Of a stretch of 64,000 nucleotides of DNA, positions 29,901 to 39,129 are shown piece after piece. The stretch's first letter is position 1, and every line of letters begins with the position of its first letter. The notes beneath the pieces are model-generated. The model was given only the letters and a program-made list of their open reading frames with translations. It ran no database searches and had not been told where the DNA came from. The DNA lies in NCBI GenBank assembly GCA_937958265.1, contig CALGNX010000011.1, positions 1 through 64,000 on the forward strand, read 5' to 3'. The translations under genes were made by a program, and so were the position numbers. Source of the stretch: an uncultured Algibacter sp. Lineage in GTDB: Bacteria > Bacteroidota > Bacteroidia > Flavobacteriales > Flavobacteriaceae.

Positions 29901-31379
29901 CTTAATGTGGATTATGAGTTAAACAACAAATCTTCAGTAAGTTTAAAAGAACAAAGTTTTGTGTTTAATGATGTGAAACTAACCGATACTAAATACAAAT
30001 CTAAAGGTGTTTTAAATGGATTTATAAAGCATATTAATTTTTCAAATTGGAATTTGGGTTTGGATGTGGAGACACCACGATTATTAATTTTAGATACAAA
30101 GGAAGCTGAAGAATCACTTTATTATGGTACAGGGTTTTTAGGAGGTCGAGCAAGTATTTCTGGCCCTACAGAACAACTAGCTATAAATGTTGTTGGTGAA
30201 ACTAAACGAGGTACTGTTTTTAAAATTCCACTAAGCGATGCGGAGTCCTTTGGTGATAACTCTTATGTTAGCTTTATAACTAAAGAAGAAAAAGAAGCTA
30301 TAAAACAAGGAGCTTATGTTTTTGTAGATGAAATAAAAGGGCTTGAACTCAATTTTGATTTAGATGTTACTGAAGATGCTGAGGTAGAAATTATTATTGA
30401 TAAAGAAACAGGACACGCCTTGAAGGGCCGCGGTCGTGGCGGTGTGTTGGTTGAAATTAATACCAATGGTAAATTCAATATGTGGGGTGATTTTGCTGTT
30501 TTTGAAGGGGTTTATAATTTTGCTTTTGGTGGCTTAATTCAAAAAGAGTTCATAGTAAAACCAGGGGGTACTATAGCTTGGGAAGGCGACCCTTTAAATG
30601 CTATTATTAGGATGGATGCTGTGTATAAAACCCAAGCCAATCCATCACCATTATTGGATAACCCAATAAATAGGAGCATACCTGTGGATCTTAATATAGC
30701 ATTATCTGGAAATTTAGAACAATTTGATCCTGTATTTTCTTTTGAGTTTCCTAACGTTAACTCAGCAGTAAAATCAGAGCTTAATTACCGCTTAGAATCT
30801 AAAGACGAGCGAGACACGCAAGCTTTATTTTTGGTGTCTACAGGCTCTTTTTCAAGAGGTTTAAATAATTTAAATGCATCTGGTACTATTGCAGAACGTT
30901 TAAATGGTATTTTAAATGGTATTTTTACAACAGGCGATAGTAAGGTAAATGTAGGCCTAAATTACGAAGCAGGCCAAAACAGACCAGATTATCAAACCGA
31001 TGATCGATTGGGTGTAACATTGCAAACACAAATTAGTGATCGGGTACTTATAAATGGCAAGGTGGGCGTACCAGTTGGTGGTGCTACAGAAACTGTTATT
31101 GCAGGCGATGTGGAAATTGATTTTCTGTTAAATGAGAATGGTACTTTAACAGCTCAAGTATTTAATAGAGAAAATAGCATTAGAAATTTTGGCGAGCAAA
31201 TAGGATATACTCAAGGTGTTGGACTTGCTTACAATGTGGATTTTGATACATTTAAAGAGCTTATTCAAAAAATTTTTAAAAACTCTAAGGTTAAAAAAAT
31301 AACCAGTGAAGAAAGCGAAAATGAAAAAGAAAGTCCATTACCAGATTTCATTTTTATTAAGCCTAATATTCAAGAATAA
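26991..31379 (+). CDS. tamB: TamB-like translocation/assembly module protein
   Basis: At least 1462 aa from the TTG at 26991. An N-terminal membrane anchor (LLFIILVLVLSIPYIQTLLG) is followed by the AsmA/TamB start (WVNDKFKTNINIDKVNL), a very long repetitive beta-strand region, and the conserved TamB C-terminal domain (~1050-1450; GRGRGGVLVEINTNGKFNMW, LNYRLESKDERDTQALFLVS). Such proteins bridge inner and outer membrane and carry phospholipid or help outer-membrane protein assembly. The reading frame extends upstream in frame through KYNFKSIEKYLKIISK, typical N-terminal sequence, back to an ATG at 26919, but codon 3 after that ATG is TAA (26925-26927). So either translation begins at TTG 26991, or the gene carries a nonsense change. 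Confidence 0.88.
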   Translation: MLLFIILVLVLSIPYIQTLLGKHATEWVNDKFKTNINIDKVNLKFNGDVELKSIYIEDYKQDTLISAAEINTSILRFGNLYKGNLVFGDIAIKNLLFNINTYKGETQTNLDVFVDRFKSDNPATVKSSFLLSSSDVSILNSAFKFSDENRQNTKVLHFENLNINATNFLINGSSVSTRINTLSFKDSRGVEVKNMVTNFAYTVTDMTFSNFKIKTPNSVLKGDLKFAYKREDLKYFVDKVNVSGSFKDSYIQLDELNTFYNEFGVNQSVKFSTSISGTLNNLQTNNLELNSNYKTRVYGDINFKNLFSKQVNDFYMNGNFSDLSSTYKDLKGLLPNVLGAVIPSSFDRLGYFTITGNSQVTTSKVLADIEINTALGYVDSNLEITNINNIDNADYRGNMIFEAFDFGAFLDDPKVGTASLNVNVDGKGFVAEKIKTKVKGEVFELVYNNYNYENIKVVGNIKNKIFDGNLNVNDKNLQLNFKGLVDFSEKVRKYDFEAEIDYADLNTLNFVKKDSVSIFQSRVKMNMNSSSFDDAYGKIAFSKTSYKNENDTYYFDKFNISSKFESDTRFVKFSSPDIIDGEIKGRFFLKDLGKLFKNSVGHIYTNYVPYKVASKQSLDFNFKIYNKIIDVFFPEIEVGKNTFIRGRVESEEENFKLTFKSPKIKYLEDFAENIELQVDNSNPLFNTYVQIDSLNTNIYKVSKFNLINVTVNDTLFMRSEFSGGNQNKDIYNLSFFHTINSQNESVVGFKKSDITIKDYKWIINENQDNFHKVTFNKKGTKFDFDKFSIRHNEEEIKFSGIVKDSTEKDLKLNFKNVALAKITPNIDSLSLSGRINGNLTLLQANGNYFPNSNVVIDNFSINDFLLGSFDAAISGNESLTNYKIDATIKHNLATAFAAKGDIFLTESKATADVVLGFNDFNLAPLNPFLDGVLSNIRGNANGDVRVVGDLKKVDIFGDLIIESGGFGIPYLNVDYELNNKSSVSLKEQSFVFNDVKLTDTKYKSKGVLNGFIKHINFSNWNLGLDVETPRLLILDTKEAEESLYYGTGFLGGRASISGPTEQLAINVVGETKRGTVFKIPLSDAESFGDNSYVSFITKEEKEAIKQGAYVFVDEIKGLELNFDLDVTEDAEVEIIIDKETGHALKGRGRGGVLVEINTNGKFNMWGDFAVFEGVYNFAFGGLIQKEFIVKPGGTIAWEGDPLNAIIRMDAVYKTQANPSPLLDNPINRSIPVDLNIALSGNLEQFDPVFSFEFPNVNSAVKSELNYRLESKDERDTQALFLVSTGSFSRGLNNLNASGTIAERLNGILNGIFTTGDSKVNVGLNYEAGQNRPDYQTDDRLGVTLQTQISDRVLINGKVGVPVGGATETVIAGDVEIDFLLNENGTLTAQVFNRENSIRNFGEQIGYTQGVGLAYNVDFDTFKELIQKIFKNSKVKKITSEESENEKESPLPDFIFIKPNIQE

Positions 31380-31520
31380 TTAAATTTTTATAAGAAGCCT
31401 TGCACGATTGTACATTTTATAAACTAAAACGTTATAGTCTTAAAACTTCTAATATTTACTGTAAAAGCAGTAGATATATCCAATTTGTTTAGTAATTTTA
31501 CCTTAATAATCTGAAAATTT

Positions 31521-32507
31521 ATGACAAGCAACATTAAAAAAATAGCCGTTTTAACATCAGGAGGGGACTCTCCCGGAATGAATGTAGCCATTCGATCGGT
31601 AGTAAGAACTTGTGCGTACCATAATGTTGAATGTGTTGGTGTGTACCGTGGTTACCAAGGTCTTATGGAAGGCGACTTTAAACAAATGGATGCTAGAAGC
31701 GTAAGAGGTATTATAAATAAAGGCGGTACCATACTAAAATCAGCAAGATCCAATGAGTTTAGAACCAAAGAGGGAAGAATAAAAGCACACCAGCAACTAC
31801 GCGATGCAGAAATTGGAGGATTAGTTGTTATTGGTGGAGATGGTTCTTTTACAGGAGCTTTAATATTTAATCAAGAATTTGGATTCCCAGTTATGGGAAT
31901 TCCTGGTACTATTGATAATGATATTTTTGGAACATCTCATACCCTAGGCTTCGATACTGCACTTAATACTGTAATTGATGCTATAGATAAAATTCGAGAT
32001 ACAGCAAGTTCACACAATAGATTATTTTTTATAGAGGTTATGGGTCGCGATGTGGGTCATATCGCTTTAAATGCAGGAATTGCCGGAGGTGCCGAAGAAA
32101 TTTTAATACCTGAAGAAGATTTAGGCTTAGAGCGTTTAGTAGAATCTCTAAATCGAAGCAGAAAATCTGGAAAATCATCAAGTATTGTTATTGTCGCAGA
32201 GGGTGACAAGATTGGTAAAAATATTTTTGAATTAAAAGACTATGTGGACGAGAATATGGAAGGGTACGACGTACGCGTTTCTGTGCTTGGCCACATGCAA
32301 CGTGGTGGTTCGCCTTCATGTTTTGATCGTGTACTAGCAAGTCGAATGGGGGTTAAAGCTGTAGAATCTATGCTAAACGGCCAGACAAATTATATGGTAG
32401 GTTTAATGGATGGTAAAATGGAATTAACGCCGCTAGACAATGCAATTAAAGGTAAAACGAAAATTAACTTAGAATTATTACGTGTCTCAGATATTATGAG
32501 CACATAA
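31521..32507 (+). CDS. pfkA: ATP-dependent 6-phosphofructokinase
   Basis: 328 aa. It phosphorylates fructose-6-phosphate in glycolysis. GGDSPGMN at residues 14-21, GGDGS at 105-109 (Gly in the fourth place favours ATP rather than pyrophosphate), catalytic PGTIDNDI at 128-135 (Asp132), and MGRDVGH near 175 are all present. It is followed 21 bp later by gap, forming a glycolytic pair. Confidence 0.97.
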   Translation: MTSNIKKIAVLTSGGDSPGMNVAIRSVVRTCAYHNVECVGVYRGYQGLMEGDFKQMDARSVRGIINKGGTILKSARSNEFRTKEGRIKAHQQLRDAEIGGLVVIGGDGSFTGALIFNQEFGFPVMGIPGTIDNDIFGTSHTLGFDTALNTVIDAIDKIRDTASSHNRLFFIEVMGRDVGHIALNAGIAGGAEEILIPEEDLGLERLVESLNRSRKSGKSSSIVIVAEGDKIGKNIFELKDYVDENMEGYDVRVSVLGHMQRGGSPSCFDRVLASRMGVKAVESMLNGQTNYMVGLMDGKMELTPLDNAIKGKTKINLELLRVSDIMST

Positions 32508-32519
32508 CATAAATATTAA

Positions 32520-33536
<1,017 letters not shown>

Positions 33537-33543
33537 ATTGTTT

Positions 33544-33589
33544 AAAACCCACAGTATTAGTTTTAATAGCTAATGCTGTGGGTTTTTTT
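33544..33589 (+). terminator. pfkA-gap terminator
   Basis: AAAACCCACAGTATTAG (33544-33560) pairs with CTAATGCTGTGGGTTTT (33570-33586) with one mismatch, followed by T residues; it starts 8 bp after the gap stop. Confidence 0.9.
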
Positions 33590-33661
33590 ATACTAATTCA
33601 TAGTGAATAGCTTTTTAAAATTCTGTTGAAAATAATAATATTACGTAGCACTTTTAAAAAC

Positions 33662-33669
33662 TAAATTTG
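33662..33669 (+). promoter_or_regulatory. promoter candidate for the kinase gene
   Basis: TAAATTTG fits TAnnTTTG; it would give a leader of about 50 nt to the ATG at 33726. No convincing -33 TTG. Confidence 0.35.
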
Positions 33670-33725
33670 TGTTTTTTTACTAATAGATTATTTTGGTATT
33701 CACTGCTAATAACACTCCTAAATTT

Positions 33726-34586
33726 ATGATTCTAATTATTGATAGTGGTTCTACAAAGTCAGACTGGTTAGCAGTAGATAGTGATGGTAATAAATTAATG
33801 GACAAAATCCGTACAAAAGGATTGAACCCAGCAATTTTAAATGAGAAAAAGCTAACAAAAAGAATTTTAAAGAGTAAGGCTCTAAAAGCACATAAGGAGG
33901 ATGTAACCCATGTGTTTTTTTATGGTGCAGGATGCGGTACATCAAAAGCAAAAATATTATTAAATAGTGTTTTGGCTAACGTTTTTGTAAATGCCCTAGT
34001 GGAAGTTAATGAGGATACATTAGCAGCAGTATATGCAACTATTAATAATCCAAAGGAAGCTGCGGTAGTATGTATATTAGGTACGGGATCCAATTGCAGT
34101 TATTACGATGGAGAAACACTACATCAGCGCGTTATTTCTCTAGGTTATACCTTAATGGATGACGCTTCGGGAAATTATTACGGCAAACAGTTAATTAGAG
34201 ATTATTACTATAATCAGATGCCAGAAAATGTTAAAGTAGCCTTTGGAGCTAAATTTAATTTAGAGGCCGATTTTATAAAATATAATTTATATAAACAACC
34301 AAGCCCTAACGCCTATTTGGCGAATTTTGCAGAATTTATGTTTCTACAGAAAGATTCTGAATATACAATTAACCTTATAAAAAAGGGTATTAGAGTATTT
34401 GCAACTAACATGATTATGCAATATAAAGAGGAATTAAAAACAGCACCTGTTCATTTTGCTGGCTCTATTGCTTTTTTTGCTCAAAAAGAAATTAAAGAAG
34501 TTGCGGAAGAAATGGGTTTTAAAGTGGGTAACTTTGTTCGTAGACCTATTGACGGTTTAGTCCCATTTCATACTAAAAGCTTGTAA
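33726..34586 (+). CDS. BadF/BadG/N-acetylglucosamine kinase family protein
   Basis: 286 aa from the ATG at 33726. A longer frame starts at 33693, but the conserved phosphate-1 motif IDSGSTKSDW then sits at its usual place, right at the N-terminus. The ASKHA fold elements GAGCGTSKAK, LGTGSNCSYYDG and a final HFAGSIAFFA are visible. Homologues phosphorylate N-acetylglucosamine or similar amino sugars; in this window murQ supplies GlcNAc-6-phosphate, so an amino-sugar recycling role is plausible. Sits after pfkA-gap but behind their terminator. Confidence 0.82.
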   Translation: MILIIDSGSTKSDWLAVDSDGNKLMDKIRTKGLNPAILNEKKLTKRILKSKALKAHKEDVTHVFFYGAGCGTSKAKILLNSVLANVFVNALVEVNEDTLAAVYATINNPKEAAVVCILGTGSNCSYYDGETLHQRVISLGYTLMDDASGNYYGKQLIRDYYYNQMPENVKVAFGAKFNLEADFIKYNLYKQPSPNAYLANFAEFMFLQKDSEYTINLIKKGIRVFATNMIMQYKEELKTAPVHFAGSIAFFAQKEIKEVAEEMGFKVGNFVRRPIDGLVPFHTKSL

Positions 34587-34700
34587 AAAAAGTATGGCAT
34601 AATTACCAATGGGTTTATAGGTAAGTCTCTTGCATTTTTTTCTATAATTAAAAAAACAACTCTAGTTGTTAACAATTTCCTGTTTAGTGATAACACCTAA

Positions 34701-34735
34701 AAAAACAAGACTTAAAATTTAGTATATTTTAAGTC
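34701..34735 (-). terminator. possible yebC terminator
   Basis: GACTTAAAAT (34709-34718) pairs with ATTTTAAGTC (34726-34735). On the minus strand the stem is followed by TTGTTTTTTT. It lies about 80 bp past the yebC stop, between the two convergent genes. Confidence 0.5.
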
Positions 34736-34812
34736 CTATTTTAATGGGATCGGTATTTTTATTCTATTTTTTTTTAACTTTTACTTAGCTATATTTTAAA
34801 TTTAATAAATAC

Positions 34813-35559
34813 TTATTCTGTACTTTCCTCCATAGTGTGATATACGTTTTGTACATCATCGTCTTCCTCAAGCTTTTCTAAAAGTTTTTCAACATCCTCA
34901 GCTTGCTCTGCAGTTATTTTTTTTGTTACCTGCGGAATACGCTCAAATCCAGAAGAAATAATTTCAATATTATTAGTTTCTAAATACGATTGAATGTTTC
35001 CAAAGCTTTCAAAAGCCGCATAAATCATTATACTTTTTTCTATGTTTCCGTCTTGATCTTCGTCTGTATCCTCAAAAATTTCATCAACACCAAAATCTAT
35101 TAACTCTAATTCTAATTCCTCTAAATCAAAATCATTATCTTTAATTTTAAAATTGCAAGTATGGTCAAACATAAAAACAACAGAGCCAGAAGTGCCTAAA
35201 CTTCCATCGGTTTTATTAAAATAAGACCTTACATTGGCCACTGTACGTGTATTATTATCTGTGGCTGTTTCTATTAGCACAGCAATACCATGTTGTGCGT
35301 AACCTTCAAAAATTACTTCTTTATAATCGCCTTGTCCTTTTTCACTCGCTTTTTTAATTGCGCGTTCTACATTATCTTTAGGCATGTTAACAGATTTAGC
35401 ATTCTGTATAACAGCTCTTAATCGTGAATTACTATCAGGGTCAGGACCGCCTTCCTTTACAGCCATAACAATGTCTTTACCAATTCGTGTAAAGGCTTTG
35501 CTCATGGCAGACCAACGTTTCATTTTTCTTGCTTTTCTAAATTCGAAAGCTCTTCCCAT
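34813..35559 (-). CDS. yebC: YebC/PmpR family DNA-binding regulator
   Basis: 248 aa. It begins MGRAFEFRKARKMKRWSAMSK and contains GGPDPDSNSRLRAVIQNAK, NMPKDNVERAIKKA and the acidic C-terminus (LEEDDDVQNVYH) of the family. Members bind DNA, and some rescue ribosomes stalled at proline stretches (recent work on YebC). The gene stands alone; the 430 bp upstream gives no clear promoter. Confidence 0.95.
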   Translation of the reverse strand: MGRAFEFRKARKMKRWSAMSKAFTRIGKDIVMAVKEGGPDPDSNSRLRAVIQNAKSVNMPKDNVERAIKKASEKGQGDYKEVIFEGYAQHGIAVLIETATDNNTRTVANVRSYFNKTDGSLGTSGSVVFMFDHTCNFKIKDNDFDLEELELELIDFGVDEIFEDTDEDQDGNIEKSIMIYAAFESFGNIQSYLETNNIEIISSGFERIPQVTKKITAEQAEDVEKLLEKLEEDDDVQNVYHTMEESTE

Positions 35560-35611
35560 AATTTTAAGTATTAATTTTATGTATTTTCCAAAAGAAAATT
35601 TTTATTGGTAA

Positions 35612-35991
35612 CGCAGTAAAAAAATGCGTTTGAATTATTTTATTTTTGTAAACTGTAATCTAGTGGATTTAATATTTTACAAAGTTAAAAACCTAATTTA
35701 CAATTACAAATTATTCATCATTTGGTTCAACAATCTTTCCTAAATATTGAGTTAATATAAAACCTTTATTTTAATATTACTACTAGTACAAAAGGATAGC
35801 GCGCGGGTAGGTAAGTTATAAGCTGCTGTTTTTTTAGTTGTTACATCCTGTAGTGGCAATTGTAATTATAGCCACAACGTTATAGCAGTTAATAATGCCT
35901 TTAAATTGGTTGTATAGCAGTAGTATACAATTTTCAGTTAGATAGGGAGTCATTTTATTTTTAAGATGCGCTATTTACTTAATCGTACTAA
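35612..35991. other. intergenic stretch
   Basis: About 380 AT-rich bases between yebC and the reductase gene. It holds a weak hairpin (GTGGC...GCCAC, about 35853-35875) and two related TATAGCAGT words at about 35882 and 35912. No gene was recognised. Confidence 0.5.
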
Positions 35992-36825
35992 TTAAATTTT
36001 TAGCCCAGTTAATATATCATCACTCTTAATTTGAAGGTGTTTAGGTAGTTTATTATACTTAGGTAAAACAGCTAAATAGCGATCGTTGTTTGTCGTGTAA
36101 ACACGTTTGTAGCTAGATATTTGTTTAAGCATTAAGGTATCAATAATTTCTTTGATAAAATCTTCATGATGTACCAAATCGCTACTTCCTAAATGGAAAA
36201 TACCGCATTTGTTCCTATTTATTATATAATGAATTTGTTGTGTAACTTTTTCATCAGTAGTTACATTCATAATTAAGTTAGGGAACACTTCAATAGGTTC
36301 ATTTTCTTTTGTAAATTTAATGAATTCTTGAATTCTTGGCGACTGTACTCCAAAAACCATGGGTAGCCTTATAATGGCTGCCTGCTTTTTTGGCAGACGT
36401 AATAACATATTCTCAATTTTTATTTTAAAATGCCCATACATACTATTACTATATGTTTTGTCTAGTTCATAGCTTGGATATTTTATATAGGCATCAAACA
36501 CATTAGCAGAAGAAATAAAAATAATCTTTATTTTATGCTTTAATACATATTCTGTAAGGTGTTGGTGTACTAAAACTTGCTTTGAAAAATCGCCGCGAAT
36601 GGACGAAATAATAATGGTTGGCTTTACAGCTTCTAAAATTTCATAGATATCATCTTCTTCAATATTATATTGAAAAAAGTGTTTATTTTTTTCTAAAATG
36701 GTGTTAGCGGTATTGTAAGTTCCAAAAGTTTTAAAATAGGCGCGGAGTTCTTTGTAAATGGAGCCTCCTAAAAATCCGCTTGCACCTAAAATTAAAACTA
36801 TGTGTTTATCTTCTCGCTTTAACAT
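35992..36825 (-). CDS. NAD(P)-dependent sugar-nucleotide reductase-like protein (SDR, RmlD type)
   Basis: 277 aa. Rossmann motif GASGFLGG at residues 14-21, an SSANVFDA segment near 103-111, and the YxxxK pair in MYGHFKIK near 135. It resembles RmlD/extended short-chain reductases acting on nucleotide sugars, but no sugar pathway genes are nearby. It is the third gene of a gcvT-glsA-reductase run (26-bp gap), and the true substrate is open. Confidence 0.78.
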   Translation of the reverse strand: MLKREDKHIVLILGASGFLGGSIYKELRAYFKTFGTYNTANTILEKNKHFFQYNIEEDDIYEILEAVKPTIIISSIRGDFSKQVLVHQHLTEYVLKHKIKIIFISSANVFDAYIKYPSYELDKTYSNSMYGHFKIKIENMLLRLPKKQAAIIRLPMVFGVQSPRIQEFIKFTKENEPIEVFPNLIMNVTTDEKVTQQIHYIINRNKCGIFHLGSSDLVHHEDFIKEIIDTLMLKQISSYKRVYTTNNDRYLAVLPKYNKLPKHLQIKSDDILTGLKI

Positions 36826-36851
36826 TTATTAAAGGTTAAAATTTGGAACTT

Positions 36852-37766
36852 TTAAAAAATAGATTGTTTCGTTTGCGTTGTAAATTGCTCTAAAGCAAGC
36901 ATGCCTAATTTAGAGTTTCCTTTTTTATTAAGTCCAGGTGCCCAAGTCGTTATAACAAATTTATCGGGAAGTAGTGCTACTATACCACCACCAACACCAC
37001 TTTTTCCTGGTAAGCCAACTTTAAATGCGAATTCCCCCGCTTCATCATAAAACCCACATGTAAGCATTAAAGCATTAATGCGTTTAACTTGTCTGTCTGT
37101 AATATGTTGTTTGTTTTGAATACAGATACCATTGTTTGAAAACATGAAAAATGCATCGGATAACTGGCTGCAAGTCATTTCGATAGCACATTGGTGGAAA
37201 TAAAAATCTAAAACTTCATCTACAGGATTGTTTAAATTTTTAAAAGATTTTAAAAGGTTAGCAGCTGCAAAATTTTTGTAACCTGTAATTTTTTCAGAGT
37301 TGGCAACAGCTTTGTTGTAATTTATAGTATTATCATTAGCTAGCCCGCGTACATAATTTAAAAAATCTTGTTTAGGGTTTTTTAAATTCGAAACTAGTAT
37401 GTCTGCGATAACAATTGCTCCTGCATTTATTAATGGATTACGAGGAATTCCATTTTCTATTTCAAGCAAAGCTAATTGATTAAAAGGGTGTCCAGAAGGT
37501 TCAACAGTAACTCGGTTCCATACAGCATCTCCTATAAGTTCTATAGCTTCAGCCAGTGCTAAGGCTTTTGAAATACTTTGGATTGAAAATTTTTTATTAA
37601 AATCTCCCACAGAAAATGATCCGTGATTATAAGTTTTTAAATGAATGCCAAAATTTGTTACATCAACATGAGCAAGTTCTGGTATGTAAGAGGCGACTAT
37701 GCCTTTATCTTTAGCTTTTATCGCTTCTTGATAAATAGTATTTAAAATGGCTTTATAATCTGGCAT
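36852..37766 (-). CDS. glsA: glutaminase
   Basis: 304 aa, serine-dependent beta-lactamase-like glutaminase that hydrolyses glutamine to glutamate and ammonia. The catalytic pair is S64-x-x-K67 in SIQSISKALA; GHPFNQLALLE, NPLINAGAIV (~112-121) and PGKSGVGGGIVAL (near 255-268) are diagnostic. Only 1 bp separates it from gcvT upstream, so the genes are co-transcribed. Confidence 0.96.
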   Translation of the reverse strand: MPDYKAILNTIYQEAIKAKDKGIVASYIPELAHVDVTNFGIHLKTYNHGSFSVGDFNKKFSIQSISKALALAEAIELIGDAVWNRVTVEPSGHPFNQLALLEIENGIPRNPLINAGAIVIADILVSNLKNPKQDFLNYVRGLANDNTINYNKAVANSEKITGYKNFAAANLLKSFKNLNNPVDEVLDFYFHQCAIEMTCSQLSDAFFMFSNNGICIQNKQHITDRQVKRINALMLTCGFYDEAGEFAFKVGLPGKSGVGGGIVALLPDKFVITTWAPGLNKKGNSKLGMLALEQFTTQTKQSIF

Positions 37767-37767
37767 A

Positions 37768-38850
37768 TCATTTTTTATAGAACGGTAGTTTTATAATAGT
37801 TGCAGGGACAGTGTTTTTGCGTATTTTAATATTAATTGTGTTTCCTACAACACTGTGGGTAGAGCTAACATATCCCATACCTATTCCTTTATTTAGAGAA
37901 GGAGACATGGTTCCAGAGGTAACGGTACCAATAGGTGCGTCCTTTTCGTTAGTAATTTTATAGCCTTGTCTAGGTATGCCACGACTATTCATCTCAAAAG
38001 CAATTAGTTTTCGTTTGGGACCATTTGTTTTTTCAGCCTTTAAGGCTTCAAAATTTGTAAATTTTTTGTTAAATTTTGTAATCCAGCCCAAACCAGCTTC
38101 AATTGGCGAGGTTGTGTCGTCAATATCATTACCATAAAGGCAATAACCCATTTCTAAGCGTAGTGTATCGCGTGCAGCAAGGCCTATTGGCTTTATGCCA
38201 AAACTGGCTCCAGCTTTTAACACTGCATCCCAAATTTGTTCAACTTCTTGGTTTTTACAATATATTTCAAAACCACCACTACCCGTGTAACCTGTTGCAG
38301 AAATTATAACATTTTCAATACCAGCAAAATTACCAACTACAAAATTATAAAAAGAAATGGCAGATAAGTCTTGGGACGTTAGACTTTGCATAGCTTCAAT
38401 GGCTTTTGGTCCTTGAATCGCTAACAGTGAGTAATCTGCGCTTAAATCTTGTATTTTTGCTCCAATATCGTTTTTCGATTTAATCCAATTCCAATCCTTT
38501 TCAATATTGCTAGCATTAACAACTAATAAAAAACTATCGTCTTTTATTTTATAGATTATCAGATCGTCCACAATACCACCAGTATCATTAGGCATGCAAC
38601 TGTATTGCGCTTTACCTATAGTTAGTTTAGAGGCATCATTACTAGATATTTTTTGAATTAAGTTTAGCGCATCTTTACCTTCAACTAAAAATTCTCCCAT
38701 GTGGGATACATCAAAAACACCAACAGATTTTCTTACGGTTTCATGTTCTATTTTAACACCTTCATATTGCACGGGCATATTGTACCCCGCAAAAGGGACT
38801 AGTTTTGCGCCTAATGCTTGGTGTATTTTTGTTAGGGCTGTATTTTTCAT
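37768..38850 (-). CDS. gcvT: glycine cleavage system T protein (aminomethyltransferase)
   Basis: 360 aa. It transfers the methylene group from aminomethyl-lipoyl GcvH to tetrahydrofolate. It begins with LTKIHQALGAKLVPFAGYNM, contains VFDVSHMGEF (~45-54), GYTGSGGFEIYC (~190) and ARDTLRLEMGYCLYGNDID (~225-243). Heads the gcvT-glsA-reductase run. The other gcv genes are not in the window. A TACATTTG motif upstream is its likely promoter. Confidence 0.97.
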   Translation of the reverse strand: MKNTALTKIHQALGAKLVPFAGYNMPVQYEGVKIEHETVRKSVGVFDVSHMGEFLVEGKDALNLIQKISSNDASKLTIGKAQYSCMPNDTGGIVDDLIIYKIKDDSFLLVVNASNIEKDWNWIKSKNDIGAKIQDLSADYSLLAIQGPKAIEAMQSLTSQDLSAISFYNFVVGNFAGIENVIISATGYTGSGGFEIYCKNQEVEQIWDAVLKAGASFGIKPIGLAARDTLRLEMGYCLYGNDIDDTTSPIEAGLGWITKFNKKFTNFEALKAEKTNGPKRKLIAFEMNSRGIPRQGYKITNEKDAPIGTVTSGTMSPSLNKGIGMGYVSSTHSVVGNTINIKIRKNTVPATIIKLPFYKK

Positions 38851-38912
38851 TTCAAAATCTATATTTATTTGTTGCCCAAACGAGCAAATATTTTGTAAGA
38901 TACAAAGCTTTA

Positions 38913-38920
38913 CAAATGTA
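38913..38920 (-). promoter_or_regulatory. gcvT promoter candidate
   Basis: The minus strand reads TACATTTG, matching TAnnTTTG; a TTG lies 14 nt upstream, shorter than the usual 19-21. The leader (~60 nt) contains a small hairpin around TTTGCTC/GGGCAA (about 38868-38890). Confidence 0.5.
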
Positions 38921-39062
38921 TTGAAAATTTATAGCAACGCTTTCGCTGAAGATTGAAAAGGTTTGTTAAAATTAATTAATGCTTTAATTTTTTACTACAA
39001 GTAACCTGCGTACAAATTATCTATAACTATTTGGTAAAATGTTTTAAAAGAACATCAACAAA

Positions 39063-39089
39063 AAAACCATAACTATAAGCTATGGTTTT
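39063..39089 (-). terminator. terminator of the type IX secreted protein gene
   Basis: AAAACCATA (39063-39071) pairs with TATGGTTTT (39081-39089); the A run at 39060-39066 reads as a T run on the minus strand. About 40 bp beyond the stop. Confidence 0.75.
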
Positions 39090-39129
39090 AAATATTCAAT
39101 TTTTAAGTTGTGTAATAAAGAAATAACTA